From positions 1,512,322-1,576,321 of the forward strand of contig OZ022596.1 in assembly GCA_963669155.1 (NCBI GenBank): 64,000 bases of DNA, written 5' to 3'. The position numbers and the translations under genes were made by a program. Source of the DNA: Arbacia lixula (Eukaryota > Echinodermata > Echinoidea > Arbacioida > Arbaciidae). The stretch's first letter is position 1, and each line of letters opens with the position of its first letter. Under the pieces are notes generated by a model that made no database searches, was not told where the DNA came from, and saw nothing but the letters and a program-made list of their open reading frames with translations. This document shows positions 12,801 through 24,800 of this stretch, piece after piece.

Positions 12801-15800
12801 TCGCCAGAAATGCCGAGAGCCGGATACAAAACAAGATCGTCTAAACACAAAAAGAGAAAACAAAAAGGAGAGAAGAAACCGAAGAAAAAATGAGAGCCTT
12901 ATGAAGGGACTTTCAACAAAATTGTGAATTTCAGTATGTGATAGTGTTTTTTTTTTCTCTGTTTGGTATGAGTTTGTGCCATTTTCTGAGTGTTAATGTA
13001 AGGGGATTGCGTAATAAAGTTAAACGTGATGTATTTTTCAAGTGGTGTAGATTTCAAAAGGCTAATATGGTCTTCATTCAAGAAACGTACTGGACAACAG
13101 AGTTGGAAACAGTTATTAAAAGTGAATGGAAGGGAGAGGCCCTTTTTTCCCATGGAAACAACCGGTCTAGAGGGGTAGCTATTTTAGTTAAAGAGAAAAG
13201 TGATGTTACAGTGATTGGCACAATTACTGATTGTGCAGGAAGACTTCTCATGTTAAAAGTCGCAAAAAATAAGGAAAAATATTGCCTTATAAATGTTTAT
13301 GGACCAACAGAAAAAAGGTATAAAGATTTATTTTTTAAACAACTAAAAAAGCGTATTGAGGATATCCAAAAGGATATCCAAAAGTGTTACTTTGTTCTCG
13401 GAGGAGATTGGAATTGTGTTTTAGACCCTAAAAATGATACTAAAGGGTCAAAAGGTTGTTATTATAGAACTCCTCGAAGACTGAAAATGCTCTTGAAACA
13501 AAAGGGTTTTGTAGATGTGTGGAGGAAATTGCATAAAAATGAAAGACAGTTTACCTGGCGAAATTTACATTTAAAAATAGCGTCACGTTTGGATTTTTGG
13601 ATTATAAGTAGAGATATCATGGAAAAAGTAGTTTCTACCGATATAAGACCCGTTGTAAAAGGAGATCACAATGCTATTTCTTTAAAACTGAGAATTTCAG
13701 AAATAACTAGAGGCCCCGGATACTGGGAAATGAATACTTCTTTACTTAAGGATATAAATTTTCAAAACGGAATTAGAGACATTATCTGGAAGTGTGTAAA
13801 CAGTTCTGAGAAATCTTTTGTAATGAAGTGGGAAATTTTAAAAATCAAGTGTAGGGAATTTGCTCAAAAATGTGCCAAAAGGAAACGTAAAATATATAAT
13901 AGAAGAGAAACGTTAGAAAAAGAATTAGATAACCTTGAACGTAATGTGGATATTAAGCAAAATGATAAACAGTTAAATAGAGAATATGAAAGAGTGAAAG
14001 AAAAATTAGAAAGGCTGTATAGAAATGAACGCAAGGGAGCAGGAATAAGGTCACGAGCTTAATGGATGGAAGAAGGTGAAAAAAATACAAGTTATTTTTT
14101 GTCTTTAGAAAAGAGAAATGGTGAAAGGAAAGTGATTACACAATTGAAACCAAAGGGCAAAACATACGTTGTTACAGAACAGCAGAATGTATTAAGAGAA
14201 GTTAAAAGGTTTTATGAAGATTTGTACAGAAGTAATTGTATACATTCAGATTTTGTCAGTGATTATGTGTCATCGCAAGAAGTGAAAGTTTTAAGTCATG
14301 ATGAAAAGGATCTGTGTGAAGGATTAATGTCGAATCATGAGTGTAAACAGGCAGTTTCTGCAATGAAAAGAAATAAGTCACCGGGAATGGATGGACTTCC
14401 TGCTGAATTTTATCAATTTTTTTGGGATGAGTTAGGTGAACTTTAAGTCAAAGCATTTAATGAATCGTATGAAAAAGGGTACATGTCAACCTCTCAACAG
14501 AAAGGACTTATTACTTTGATTTTTAAAAAGGGGAATAGTGACGACCTGAAGAACTGGCGTCCCGTTACACTGCTTAATTGTGACTATAAAATACTAACTA
14601 CTGTTTTAGCAATGCGATTACAAAAAGTATTATCAAACATTATAATGGAGACACAGGTTGGGTATATTAAGGGTCGCTTGGGAGGCTTTAATGTCAGAAT
14701 TATCCATGATATGATAAATTATATGAAGGAAAAGAAAATGGAAGGTGCAATAATGATGGTCGATTTTACGAAGGCATTTGATGTTATTGAGGTACCTTTT
14801 ATCTTGAAATGCCTAGAAAAACTCAACTTTGGAGATAATTTTAGGAAATGGGTGGAAGTGCTGTATAGACGCACGTTTAGTTCAGTAATAGTAAATGGTT
14901 TCATCACTGAACAATTTGAAATACAAAGAGGCATACGACAAGGTTGTCCGCTCTCAGCTCTTTTGTTTGTAATTACAGCGGAGTTTCTCGCCAATAGAAT
15001 ACGCACAAATGATAGCATTAAAGGTATACATTTTAATGAAAGCAATGATCAGTTTGAATTGAAGTTACTTCAATATGCTGATGACACAACATTTTTCGTA
15101 GGAGATAAAGGATCACTTAAACTTATTTTGAAAGAATTAGAAGAATATGGTAATATAGCGGGTCCAAGAATTAATAAGGAAAAGACTGCATTGTTGTGGA
15201 TTGGGACAAGGGAAAACAGATGGGACCTTTCATGTATGGATCTGGTATGGACAGAAGATGCTGTAAAATATCTTGGATTTTTTTGTGTCAACAAACGAAG
15301 TGGTAGCATGTAATGCAAACTGGGAAAATAAGTTAGATAAAATGCAACGGTTGTTAGACAATTGGCGTAAGAGAAATCTCACCCTCTTTGGGAGGGTAAC
15401 AATTTTGAAGAGTTTGATAATAAGCCAGGTGGTACATTTGTTTATGTTCAATTACGTTCCACCGCTTATCATTAAAAGGATGAATAAAATGTGTTTTCGT
15501 TTTTTGTGGCAGGCCAAATGGGAAAAGGTCAGGAGATGTGATGTTATAAAAAACTATTCAAATGGTGGATTGAAGATGACTGATATTGAAAAACAAGTGT
15601 TAAGTTTCAGGTTAAGATGGATAGGGAGAATAGTTGATGGTACAAATGCTTTGTGGAAAAACTTAGCGAACTATTGGCTAGATAAATTAGGGGGTTTAGA
15701 TTTATTATTAAATAGTGATTTTACAGTATATAATGTTCAATCTATGTGTAATCAGAACATGCCTTTGTTTTATGTGGAAATAATTCAAGCTTGGGCATCA

Positions 15801-18800
15801 ATTGACAAGCAGTTACTTAAAAAGAATTTACCGGTGGAAAAGAATATTTTATGGCACAATCAACATGTTATCTTTAATAAGAAATCACTGTTTTTTAAAG
15901 AGTGGTTTGATAGTGGTATTATGCGTTTTGAAGATATTTTGACCGATGGAAGATTCAAATCGGTAGAGGAAATAACCAGAGTTTTGAAATCTAGAAAGAG
16001 TAAAGGAAGAGCGATTTTTGATTATGCAAAATTACGTCAAGCTATACCAAAAATCTGGTTCACGCAAATAGTAATTAATAGGAATGAGAATGTTTTACCC
16101 CTGACTGTTCCGAAAATGAAAATAGGAAAATCTATGAGGGGATTAAGTGAGATAACATCAAAATATTTTTATCATCGGTTGATTTTGCAAGAAGGGGTAT
16201 ATACACGCTGTTGCTTCTTTTGGGAAAATTTGGTAAACATAAATATAACATGGGCAAAATGTTTTGAACGAAATTTAGTACGAGTAAAGGATAACAAATT
16301 GCGAGAATTGAATTTCAAAGTGTTATATAATCTTTTGCCAGTAAAGAGGAATTTATGTAAATGGAATTTGGGTGTAGATGCTAAATGCACAACATGTCAA
16401 GTAGATGAAGATTTAACACATGCCTTAATAACTTGTAAATTGAATAGAAAGTTTTGGGATTATATTATTTGCCTGACTGAAAAGCTTTTTCACTTACGTG
16501 TTGACATTAATATTGGACTTCTTATAAAAACTTCAGATTTTGTTGAATTAGATGAATTTATGACAATAGCTTTTTGGAGCATTTATAAGTTGATAATACT
16601 ACGTAATTATAAGGGTACCGATTACAGAAATTCTAGACTGAAATATTTATTTAAATCCGAGATACGAAAGAGGTTAGAGGTAAATAGAATTTGTACTGGT
16701 AAAGCTTTGTATAGTCTTCCAAATGAGTTACTGGATTTTGTTTAATTAAGTTGATTTATATATGTAAAAGAAAATCAATATTCGATGTTATTATGATTTT
16801 GTGATTGGAATATGAATAAAGATCATTTGAAAGAAAAAAAAAAAGGTGGAAAAATGATGAGGAGGCCTTCCTTCAGCAGTGGAGAGAAATAGGCTAAATA
16901 GACATAGGTAAGGTCCAGTTTCTGTGAGATCATCAGGCATCCAAGAAACTGACCTTCTGTATGAATTTCACTATAATTGTTTACTTCAAACTTGAGACAG
17001 AAAGAGTATATATTTAGAGAGCTCAGAGAGTTTGAAGCAGTTACTACCAGAATTATTTCGGATGCAGTTATATTTGCAGAATTGTTTCCCGAGTTATATT
17101 TCCAGCAGTTATTCCAGCAGTTATATTTCCAGATTTTTTTTTTTTCAGCAGAGTTATTTCAGGAGATTCATGAGATGTATTCATCACAGAGTTATTCACC
17201 GGAGTTTTTTGAGTATTTAATGTACTACAACGTAATGTACCTCGAGTTCACGAGTCTTCCTTTCAGGATATTTGATCAACTTTTGGGTGAAGGAGGAAGG
17301 GAAAGAGTGAAAAGAGAAGAGATGATAATTTCCAGTAACACGTAAGTAAATAAAGACAACAAAACAAGTAATCCCTTCCTCCTTAAGGGAATGTCAACAC
17401 TTTTTATCAAAACAGTTTTGAGCAAAATAACCTGGCAGGATATCCTGCACTCACTTATTGACTAAATTCTGTGAAAAAATGATAATGATCCGTGAGATCG
17501 TGCATGGGTGAGCACGCATTAATAAACAATGCAACTTTCAGAAAGACATAGAAGTCATTTTAAGGGATCTGTTATGGAGATTTTGCCAAATCCTGCTGTT
17601 TTTTATCATTCATCGTTTGACCCCCTCATACCTATTCTGGCACTTTTCATGAGCAAAATTTTAGGGAAAATATTTTCATGTTTAACCCTCCTAAATAGCC
17701 ATATCCACATGTTTTTTTTTAAATCAATTTACATCAGATATTGTAACCAACATACATCATCACATATTGTGTGAACATAAGTAGTAGCTGATGTGTCATT
17801 GTTGAGTGAGCACACATTAAAGATGAAGCAAAAGTGCTCCAATTTATTGTTGATTATGGCATAAATTCGATATGTCGATTTTATTTTACAACCATGTAGC
17901 AACTCAGAGCAAAACATTCAATGTCCTTGCTAATGCTTATAGCGTAACTAATTGAATCGAAAATATTTATTCCGTTGCACATGTATAGTTAATGGTTGCA
18001 TAAACTGGAATAAACTCCAGCTTCAAATACTTGTTTTTTCCTGACAATAAAGATCTTTGGCCAAAAAACATCGTTTCATAACCTACATCGGCTTCGATAC
18101 GCTTCACGTGATTTGATTCACACAATTGCATATTTTTGTAAAAACAAGTGTATTATTTCTAACGGAGAGTTCCACGCTTGATGAAAGTGGGGATTGGGAA
18201 ATGTCGGTTTTTGACGTAGCACTCCAATAATACGAAGTAATTATTCAAGAACATATAAAAATAGACATTGCTAGAGTGGTAATCTGTTGTCTCACGAAAA
18301 GGCAAACTGGAGATTGCGACGTTTCGACCGCTACTGCTAGTCTTCGTCAGGCAATGTGGACAATAGTCGCTGCGCGCGTCTTTTATAGCGTAAGCTGCGT
18401 TCCGAAGGTGCCGGAACCGCCGCGCTGCGATTGGTCGGCGCACTTGACCAATCACTAGCCGTGGGCGGTGCGACATCCGGGCGGGTAGCGGACGTCAGGG
18501 AAAGCCCCTCGGTTGGCGGCGGCGTCGCGGGTGGGCGAACACTGGCGGTAGCTGCACAACTGCTACTGTGGCTAGAAGCGGGCGTCGGAAGGCGGTCAAG
18601 CGGAGAGTTACGGGTGGTCGCGGGTGGCGCATGGCGGCGGATGGTCGGAAGCCATTCCTCGGGGATCTCAATGCCGTTATCGGCCCTATTGATGTTATTC
18701 GGATGTAAGCGGATTTGGATAGCCTCTTTAACACGCCGTGTGTACCAGTGCTTATCCCGCGCTATGNNNNNNNNNNNNNNNNNNNNNNNNNNNNNNNNNN

Positions 18801-21800
18801 NNNNNNNNNNNNNNNNNNNNNNNNNNNNNNNNNNNNNNNNNNNNNNNNNNNNNNNNNNNNNNNNNNNNNNNNNNNNNNNNNNNNNNNNNNNNNNNNNNNN
18901 NNNNNNNNNNNNNNNNNNNNNNNNNNNNNNNNNNNNNNNNNNNNNNNNNNNNNNNNNNNNNNNNNNGATGATGCCTCAAAATGTAAATTTAGAACAGGGA
19001 TGTGTTATGGAAGGATATGAAACAAATTTCTTTCTTTGAACCCATGCGTACGTGCCACCGCCGAAAAGTTATGTGGTCTCAGCATGTGCTTTTCAGGTGT
19101 TTTAACAATAACGAACAGGATTGCGTAGCAACGGTTTCTCTGAGAGAACAAAAGAAATGTACAGTCTTATTTCGCTTGTCCAGTTCTGTTGGATTGCATC
19201 AATACTTTTGTGAGGTAAAGAGATAGTAGCGAACAAAAATAAACATTTTTTTCTACTAAAATATCTCAGTTGCACGCAAATGCACGCAAACTGTGTGAAT
19301 GAAAATAAACAGCTTAAGATATAATTTTGATAATTATTGAATCCCACGTTTGCGGAAATCTGCGGAAAGTGGAGAAATTTGTTAATTGTGTAACTAAGAA
19401 TTTTATCTTATATCTCCGTCTGTGCATCATTCAACAATTATTTAGAAGAAAACCGAGAACTGGATCTTTAGTGGTGTTGCTCGAAACTTTCTTGAAAATT
19501 GCACAAAAATATGATAAGAAACATAGCTTCCAGAGACAAAACAGTGAATTAAAGATATTGCTTTCCAAGTTGACAGCAGCTAAATGTCGGTGCCGCGCAT
19601 GGGGCATCAAAGCATTGTAGACTAGTGATTGTGGAATGCTTTTGACATTCATTAGCACGCTTTAGTATCCATACAGATGTTTGAATGTATTATGCTCGAG
19701 TTGTCCCTCCTTCCTAACACATCCCTGTTGAGAAGGAACGTCCCCAAAAGATATGTGTGGAGATGTGCAGTTATGTTGTGTACAATAATGATTACAAATT
19801 GCTTTTTTTTTGTTTTTGACAGCGGAATGATTTTCTTTTGTCATAGAGGTTTGTGTGTAAACACGTATGTCTAATCAGGAAGGTGTTAGAACTGGAGTCG
19901 GAACAAAGAGTAATTTATTCATACACCAGTCGCGATCATTGATACCACAATAGAATATTTTACGCGTTTGGTTCTTTGATCCAGTGATGACCGCCGCCAA
20001 ATATGCAAGACGAATTTTGGATGCATTTAGAGGAATATACAATCTGCATGCGCAGAAGATTTCAGAACCACTTCATGTACTGAAGTACATGTGCAGTAGT
20101 AGTACATCTTATAATGATACGAATCTGTGAATTTCAGATTATATTGTTGCGTCGTTTTTGTGATAAATCAAGAATACGGTAGAAAACATGTCAGAAAAAT
20201 GCCTCAATATCGCACATTGGGCAATCATATTTTCTTACAAATATCTTGTAAATCGTTTATTGAGTGTTTCACCTTCCATGGAAACAACGTCGATTTCGTG
20301 TCCGGAGATGTCCGAAAACGTTACGGACCAAATTCTTTCTACAATTTTATCAAAATTTCCCTTCGCTCACCTCCAAACTAATTCCCAGTGTGTGTAATAA
20401 GATCAGCTATGAACTCCCAGCGAAGGCTGAACGGTTGACATATTTCTCAAAACAGATTTTCTTTTGTTATTCAGAGGAAGGCACTGCCTCATTAGAAATA
20501 CAGCGTATTGTTTAAAACACCTGAATGTCTTGAATTTTTATGAGGCGGTGGTCATCATAGATCAAAGGAAGTCTATCCGAGCGCAGTCCATCCATGATAG
20601 GTCCATGGTCTAATGATGTATCAAATGCACAGACAAAAGGATGCATATCTTTTTGAGAAAGTGCATTAAAAAAAAAAATGTACATAACACATGGGAGAGC
20701 ATCTCGCACGTGACGTCACAAAATCGAAACTTTAAATGATCGAAACTTTCTTATCCTTTGACGGAATTTCCTCAAACCTTCAGTAATATATTGTTTTCAT
20801 GTGTCTGAATTCATTGAAACCAACTTAATTTCAGGGTGAACTATCCCTATGTTTGTTCCTGTATATTAGTGTCCTAGTGGCGCTGGGTACTGTTACATTT
20901 TGGGTTAAAGATAAACTCTCCGCGTGTAAGATGTGAATCTATTCACGACTGATACATAGAAATGTCATAGAGACACCATTAGGATGGTAATATGAATGAG
21001 TTAATGGGGGGGGGGGGGGGGGGGGTCAGAGTTCACCTATTCCAAAACAACATGGCCCAAACTCATTACATAATTTAACATATTTGTGTTTTGTTCATTC
21101 ACATTTTGGCAGCCATTTTGTTGATAGTTATCATTGTAGTTAGCTTTTTTGATGGAAATACTTTTTTTATCACTGTTCTTTAATTAATATTCTGAGCACT
21201 AGCAAAAGTTGTTTTTTACTGTTGATTATTTTATAGATTATTATAAACCAGATTTTTAATATTTTAAAGTATCATTATGTCATGATGACGGCCATTTTGA
21301 AAACGATGACCTTGAAAATGTTTTTAGATCTAATATCTATATCTAATATCATTCCAAACATTATTTTCACATGTGTCCAAAATTTGGTGCTTATAGACAT
21401 AAAGTCGACACAATGGGAGAAACAAAAATATGTGCACGTTTGATAAAACAAGAGGATTCCGGACCTTCCGCTCACCTCCGTCTTCTTGGTAAAATGTACA
21501 CCATCGTTGGAGACCTAACTACGATAATACATGCCATGAGGCACATGATATTATAGACTTTTACTGAATGAAATGAATTTTCAGAGGCCCTTCTGCAAAG
21601 TGTTCATAAAACAGATATCCCATTTTCAGATAAACATACCAACTACATAAGTTCATATCATGTAAATGCAGCAGAACTTACAGAGGGAACACATGGGGAA
21701 ATGAGCTTCTTTCTTTGGTCAAAGCGTTTGTGTGTATGTTAGCAATTGTATGTGGGCGTGTGTTTATTGGAGAAATAGAAAAAGAAATGGAAAGAAATAT

Positions 21801-24800
21801 AGACAGAGAAACATAGAAAGAGAACAGAGGAAAGAGAAATGTAGGAGGAGAGACATACAGAGCTGATAATGGTGATAGGCTAAACATATGGATAACTACA
21901 GCCATCTATACACAGAGTTTGGCAAGCATGCAGACAAAAACATAATATGCGTCATATTGTTACCTATTGAAACTGAGTTGGCCAAACTGGCTCTGGGAAT
22001 AACGATGTAGAGAACGAGCGGGAGAGTGCAAGAGAATGTCAAAGAGATTAAAGGAGAGACAAAGAGAGAAGGAGGAAGAGAGAGATTGAAGGAGAGACAG
22101 AGACAGAGAGAGAGACATATAGACGGACAAACAGGGTGGGGGGGGGGCGGGGCTTGCTACTGCGGCATATTGTCATTTATGAATATTTGATTATTTCCAC
22201 TATATGAGAAGGCTGGAATGATTACAGATCAGTTACAAAGACATTCTTTAAGTCTTATTTGAAACACAACCTCCTCTTTTCAATGTACACAATAAACCGC
22301 ACTAGATACCTGCACGGACTGTTTGTTTGTTTGATGTGTGTTAGCTCAATCCCGAAGAATGTATCTCCGTTTACAGAATTCAGTCATGAGATTCACGCCG
22401 CACTGCACATCCATTGAATGTCTCCAATAGATATGGAAATAGAGGTGATATGAGACAATACGTGTGTTAGGGAGCCCAGCGGTGGTAAAAGCATAAAAGC
22501 TGTTGCTCGGAGGCATATCGCCCCCCCCCCCCCCCTAAGTCAATCGGCAGCGCTCGCTCGTTCTATAGAAATCGTGAGCGTTTTATTTTTCGTCTCGCGA
22601 AATCTCACGCGCAGATTTTGCTGCACTTAGATTATGAAGGAATCCGAAATGCTCGCGAGATCTTTTGCCGGTGTCTTCTGTAAGCAAACTCATCAGGATT
22701 TTTTTAGACAGGGATTGAGATTATATGTTTCTTTATAAATTTTTCATTTTTTTCGAAATCCGGAAAGGAGTTTTTATGTTATTTTCTTTCAAAAACAGGC
22801 CTCAATTTTGTTTTAAATATGTAAGCTCTCAGACCTTGCTGGATCCTGACCCTTCTACAAATTGGACGGCAACACCAGTTACAGCTTTGGAAAGCCAGTA
22901 CTCCAGCAAAGAATTTGATTCCAGTTTTGTTTGGGCTCAAAGATAAAACATTTGTGCTATTCGTCTTCAAAGTGACGCGTATTTTCAGAAATCATACGGA
23001 CTTCGCAACCGATATTCGTCCGCAGGCAGCAGAAAACACGCGATTTTATTTTCAGCTCGGTAGTCGTGACCTTCACTTGACCTCTCGAACCGCAAAAAAA
23101 ACGTCTCCCTTTCAAACTGCGATATCACCATGAATAAACCATATTTTTGTACACTTTCTTTTGCAACTGTATGTTGGAGGTCGCAATTTACCAAGTATGA
23201 AAAAACATTTAATTGAAACAGGCAGAAAAATATTGCAAATTTGAGCTAAATATATGGTTCTAATTAAATAAAGAAAAATTAAAATAAACTCTATATTTCA
23301 ATGTCAATCGCTTTTGGGCCCCCCACACTTATAGATCATCTTAAACGGAATCTATTGTACTTTGTGAACATACCATTTTTTTCAACCTCTCCTTGTGGAA
23401 GGGTCAGGATCCAGCAAAATATCCATCATGTTCAAATCCAAACTGCATGAGACATGACAATGTTGTGAGCGATCCTAACCAGCCAATCAGAGTCCGCGAC
23501 CATTGAATCGCCGGTGGCATTTCGCTGGTTAGGATCGTTCACAACTTCGTCATGTCTCACGCATTTTGGATTTGAACATGGTTGATACTTTGTTGGATCC
23601 TGACCCTTCTACAAGGAGAGGTTGAAAAATACTGGTATTTTCAAAAAGTACAGTAGATTCCACTTTGAACAGATGATTTATTAGTGTTTGGGGCTCAAAA
23701 GCGTTGACATTGAAATAATTATAGAGTTTATTTTCATTTGTTTTTAATTCGAACCACATATTTATCTCGAATTTCCAATATTTTTCTGCCTGTTTTAATG
23801 AAATGTTTTTTCACACTGGATTCACAGCGCATTCCATTAATTGAATCTGAATTACTAGGTGCAGGTGAATGCAACAACGCGTTCCTACGCAGTTAGGCAT
23901 GTTGGGGGGGGGGGGGGGGGGCGATCGTTTCACACAACACTGGAATGGGGAGAACAATCGGGTATGCCCACCGGTGTCTGTTGCAAGGGCGGAAATCGCT
24001 CCCCGAAGGTGGGGGGGGGGGGGGGGGACATTGTTTTTCATCAAGAAGTCGCTGAGCGGGGGGGGGGGGGGGTGGAAGGGTGATGATGATATTTTAGGGG
24101 TACAGGACCGAAAATAGTGGGGGGGGGGACATTTGATATTGTGTCCCCCCCCCCTTCGAAATGGTGGGGGGGGGGGGGGACGCGTGCCCCCGTCCCCCCC
24201 CCCCCCCGGGATTTCCGCCCATGGTCTGTTGTATTAAATGCTGTAAAACCATGATGAAGTGAAAAGCAATCGGTACTAGTCCAGCGGCATAGCTCGATAT
24301 TTTGACGTAATTGTTCACTTTTGTCTAAATGCACCAACATTGGCACTTACGTGATTGTGTGTGATTTGTACGAAAAATTTGGGCAACAAATAGGCTATGA
24401 TTTTTAACCAATTTTCCCCAAAATTTGAATTTCCATAAATTACACATTTCTTTATATTTCAAAACTTTGTCTCACTAATGCAAGGAAACTTCTTGAAGTA
24501 CTACCAGAATATATTGTTATGTGATATAAGTCCTTTTATCACCACCGCCGAAATAATGTTTACATGTTAAAGACCACCTTCAGGAAACCGAATTACTCTC
24601 AAGATTATAGCTGACCCTCTGATTTATGGGGCTAGTCGGAATATCATTTATTGGAAATTAGGATGACGTAGGTAAGGTCCAGTTTCTGTGAGATCATCAG
24701 GCATCCAAGAAACTGACCTTCTGTATGAATTTCACTATAATTCTTTACTTCAAACTTGAGACAGAAAGAGTTTATATTTAGAGAGCTCAGAGAGTTTAAA

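Larger units (their letters stand above)
12431..16842 (+). mobile_element. Tx1/L1-clade LINE, near full length (4.4 kb)
   Basis: The element has a short ORF1, an ORF2 with endonuclease and reverse transcriptase, a short 3' UTR, an AATAAA at 16815-16820 and a poly(A) tail. It is flanked by a 9-bp duplication AAGGTGGAA (12422-12430 and 16843-16851), which splits the codons of the host RTE-like element. ORF2 has three lesions (two nonsense codons and one 1-base slip in a T7 run), so this copy cannot encode ORF2 as it stands, but the small number of lesions and the clean tail imply a young insertion. Confidence 0.9.
7046..18270. repeat. duplicated segment, unit A
   Basis: Nearly identical, base by base, to 18967-26056, starting at GATGATGCCTCAAAATG in both. 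The match ends at ATATAAAAATAGACAT (about 18270), where a Penelope-like element starts in this copy. Compared with unit B it contains the RTE/Tx1 insertion (12204-16900) and about 200 bp at 11655-11852, and lacks the 732-bp element found in B at 19876-20607. Small substitutions and G-run length differences are scattered throughout. It contains GA-rich simple sequence near 9360-9470, and single G or C runs at 8339-8359, 9476-9488 and 9860-9880. Confidence 0.9.

Noticed and set aside
12420-12863. 147-codon frame on the - strand
   Set aside because: Antisense shadow of the Tx1 ORF1.
16977-17345. 122-codon Phe/Tyr/Gln-rich frame on the + strand
   Set aside because: It spans a short minisatellite, and the unit B copy closes early (TAG at about 24981). 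Not conserved as a protein.
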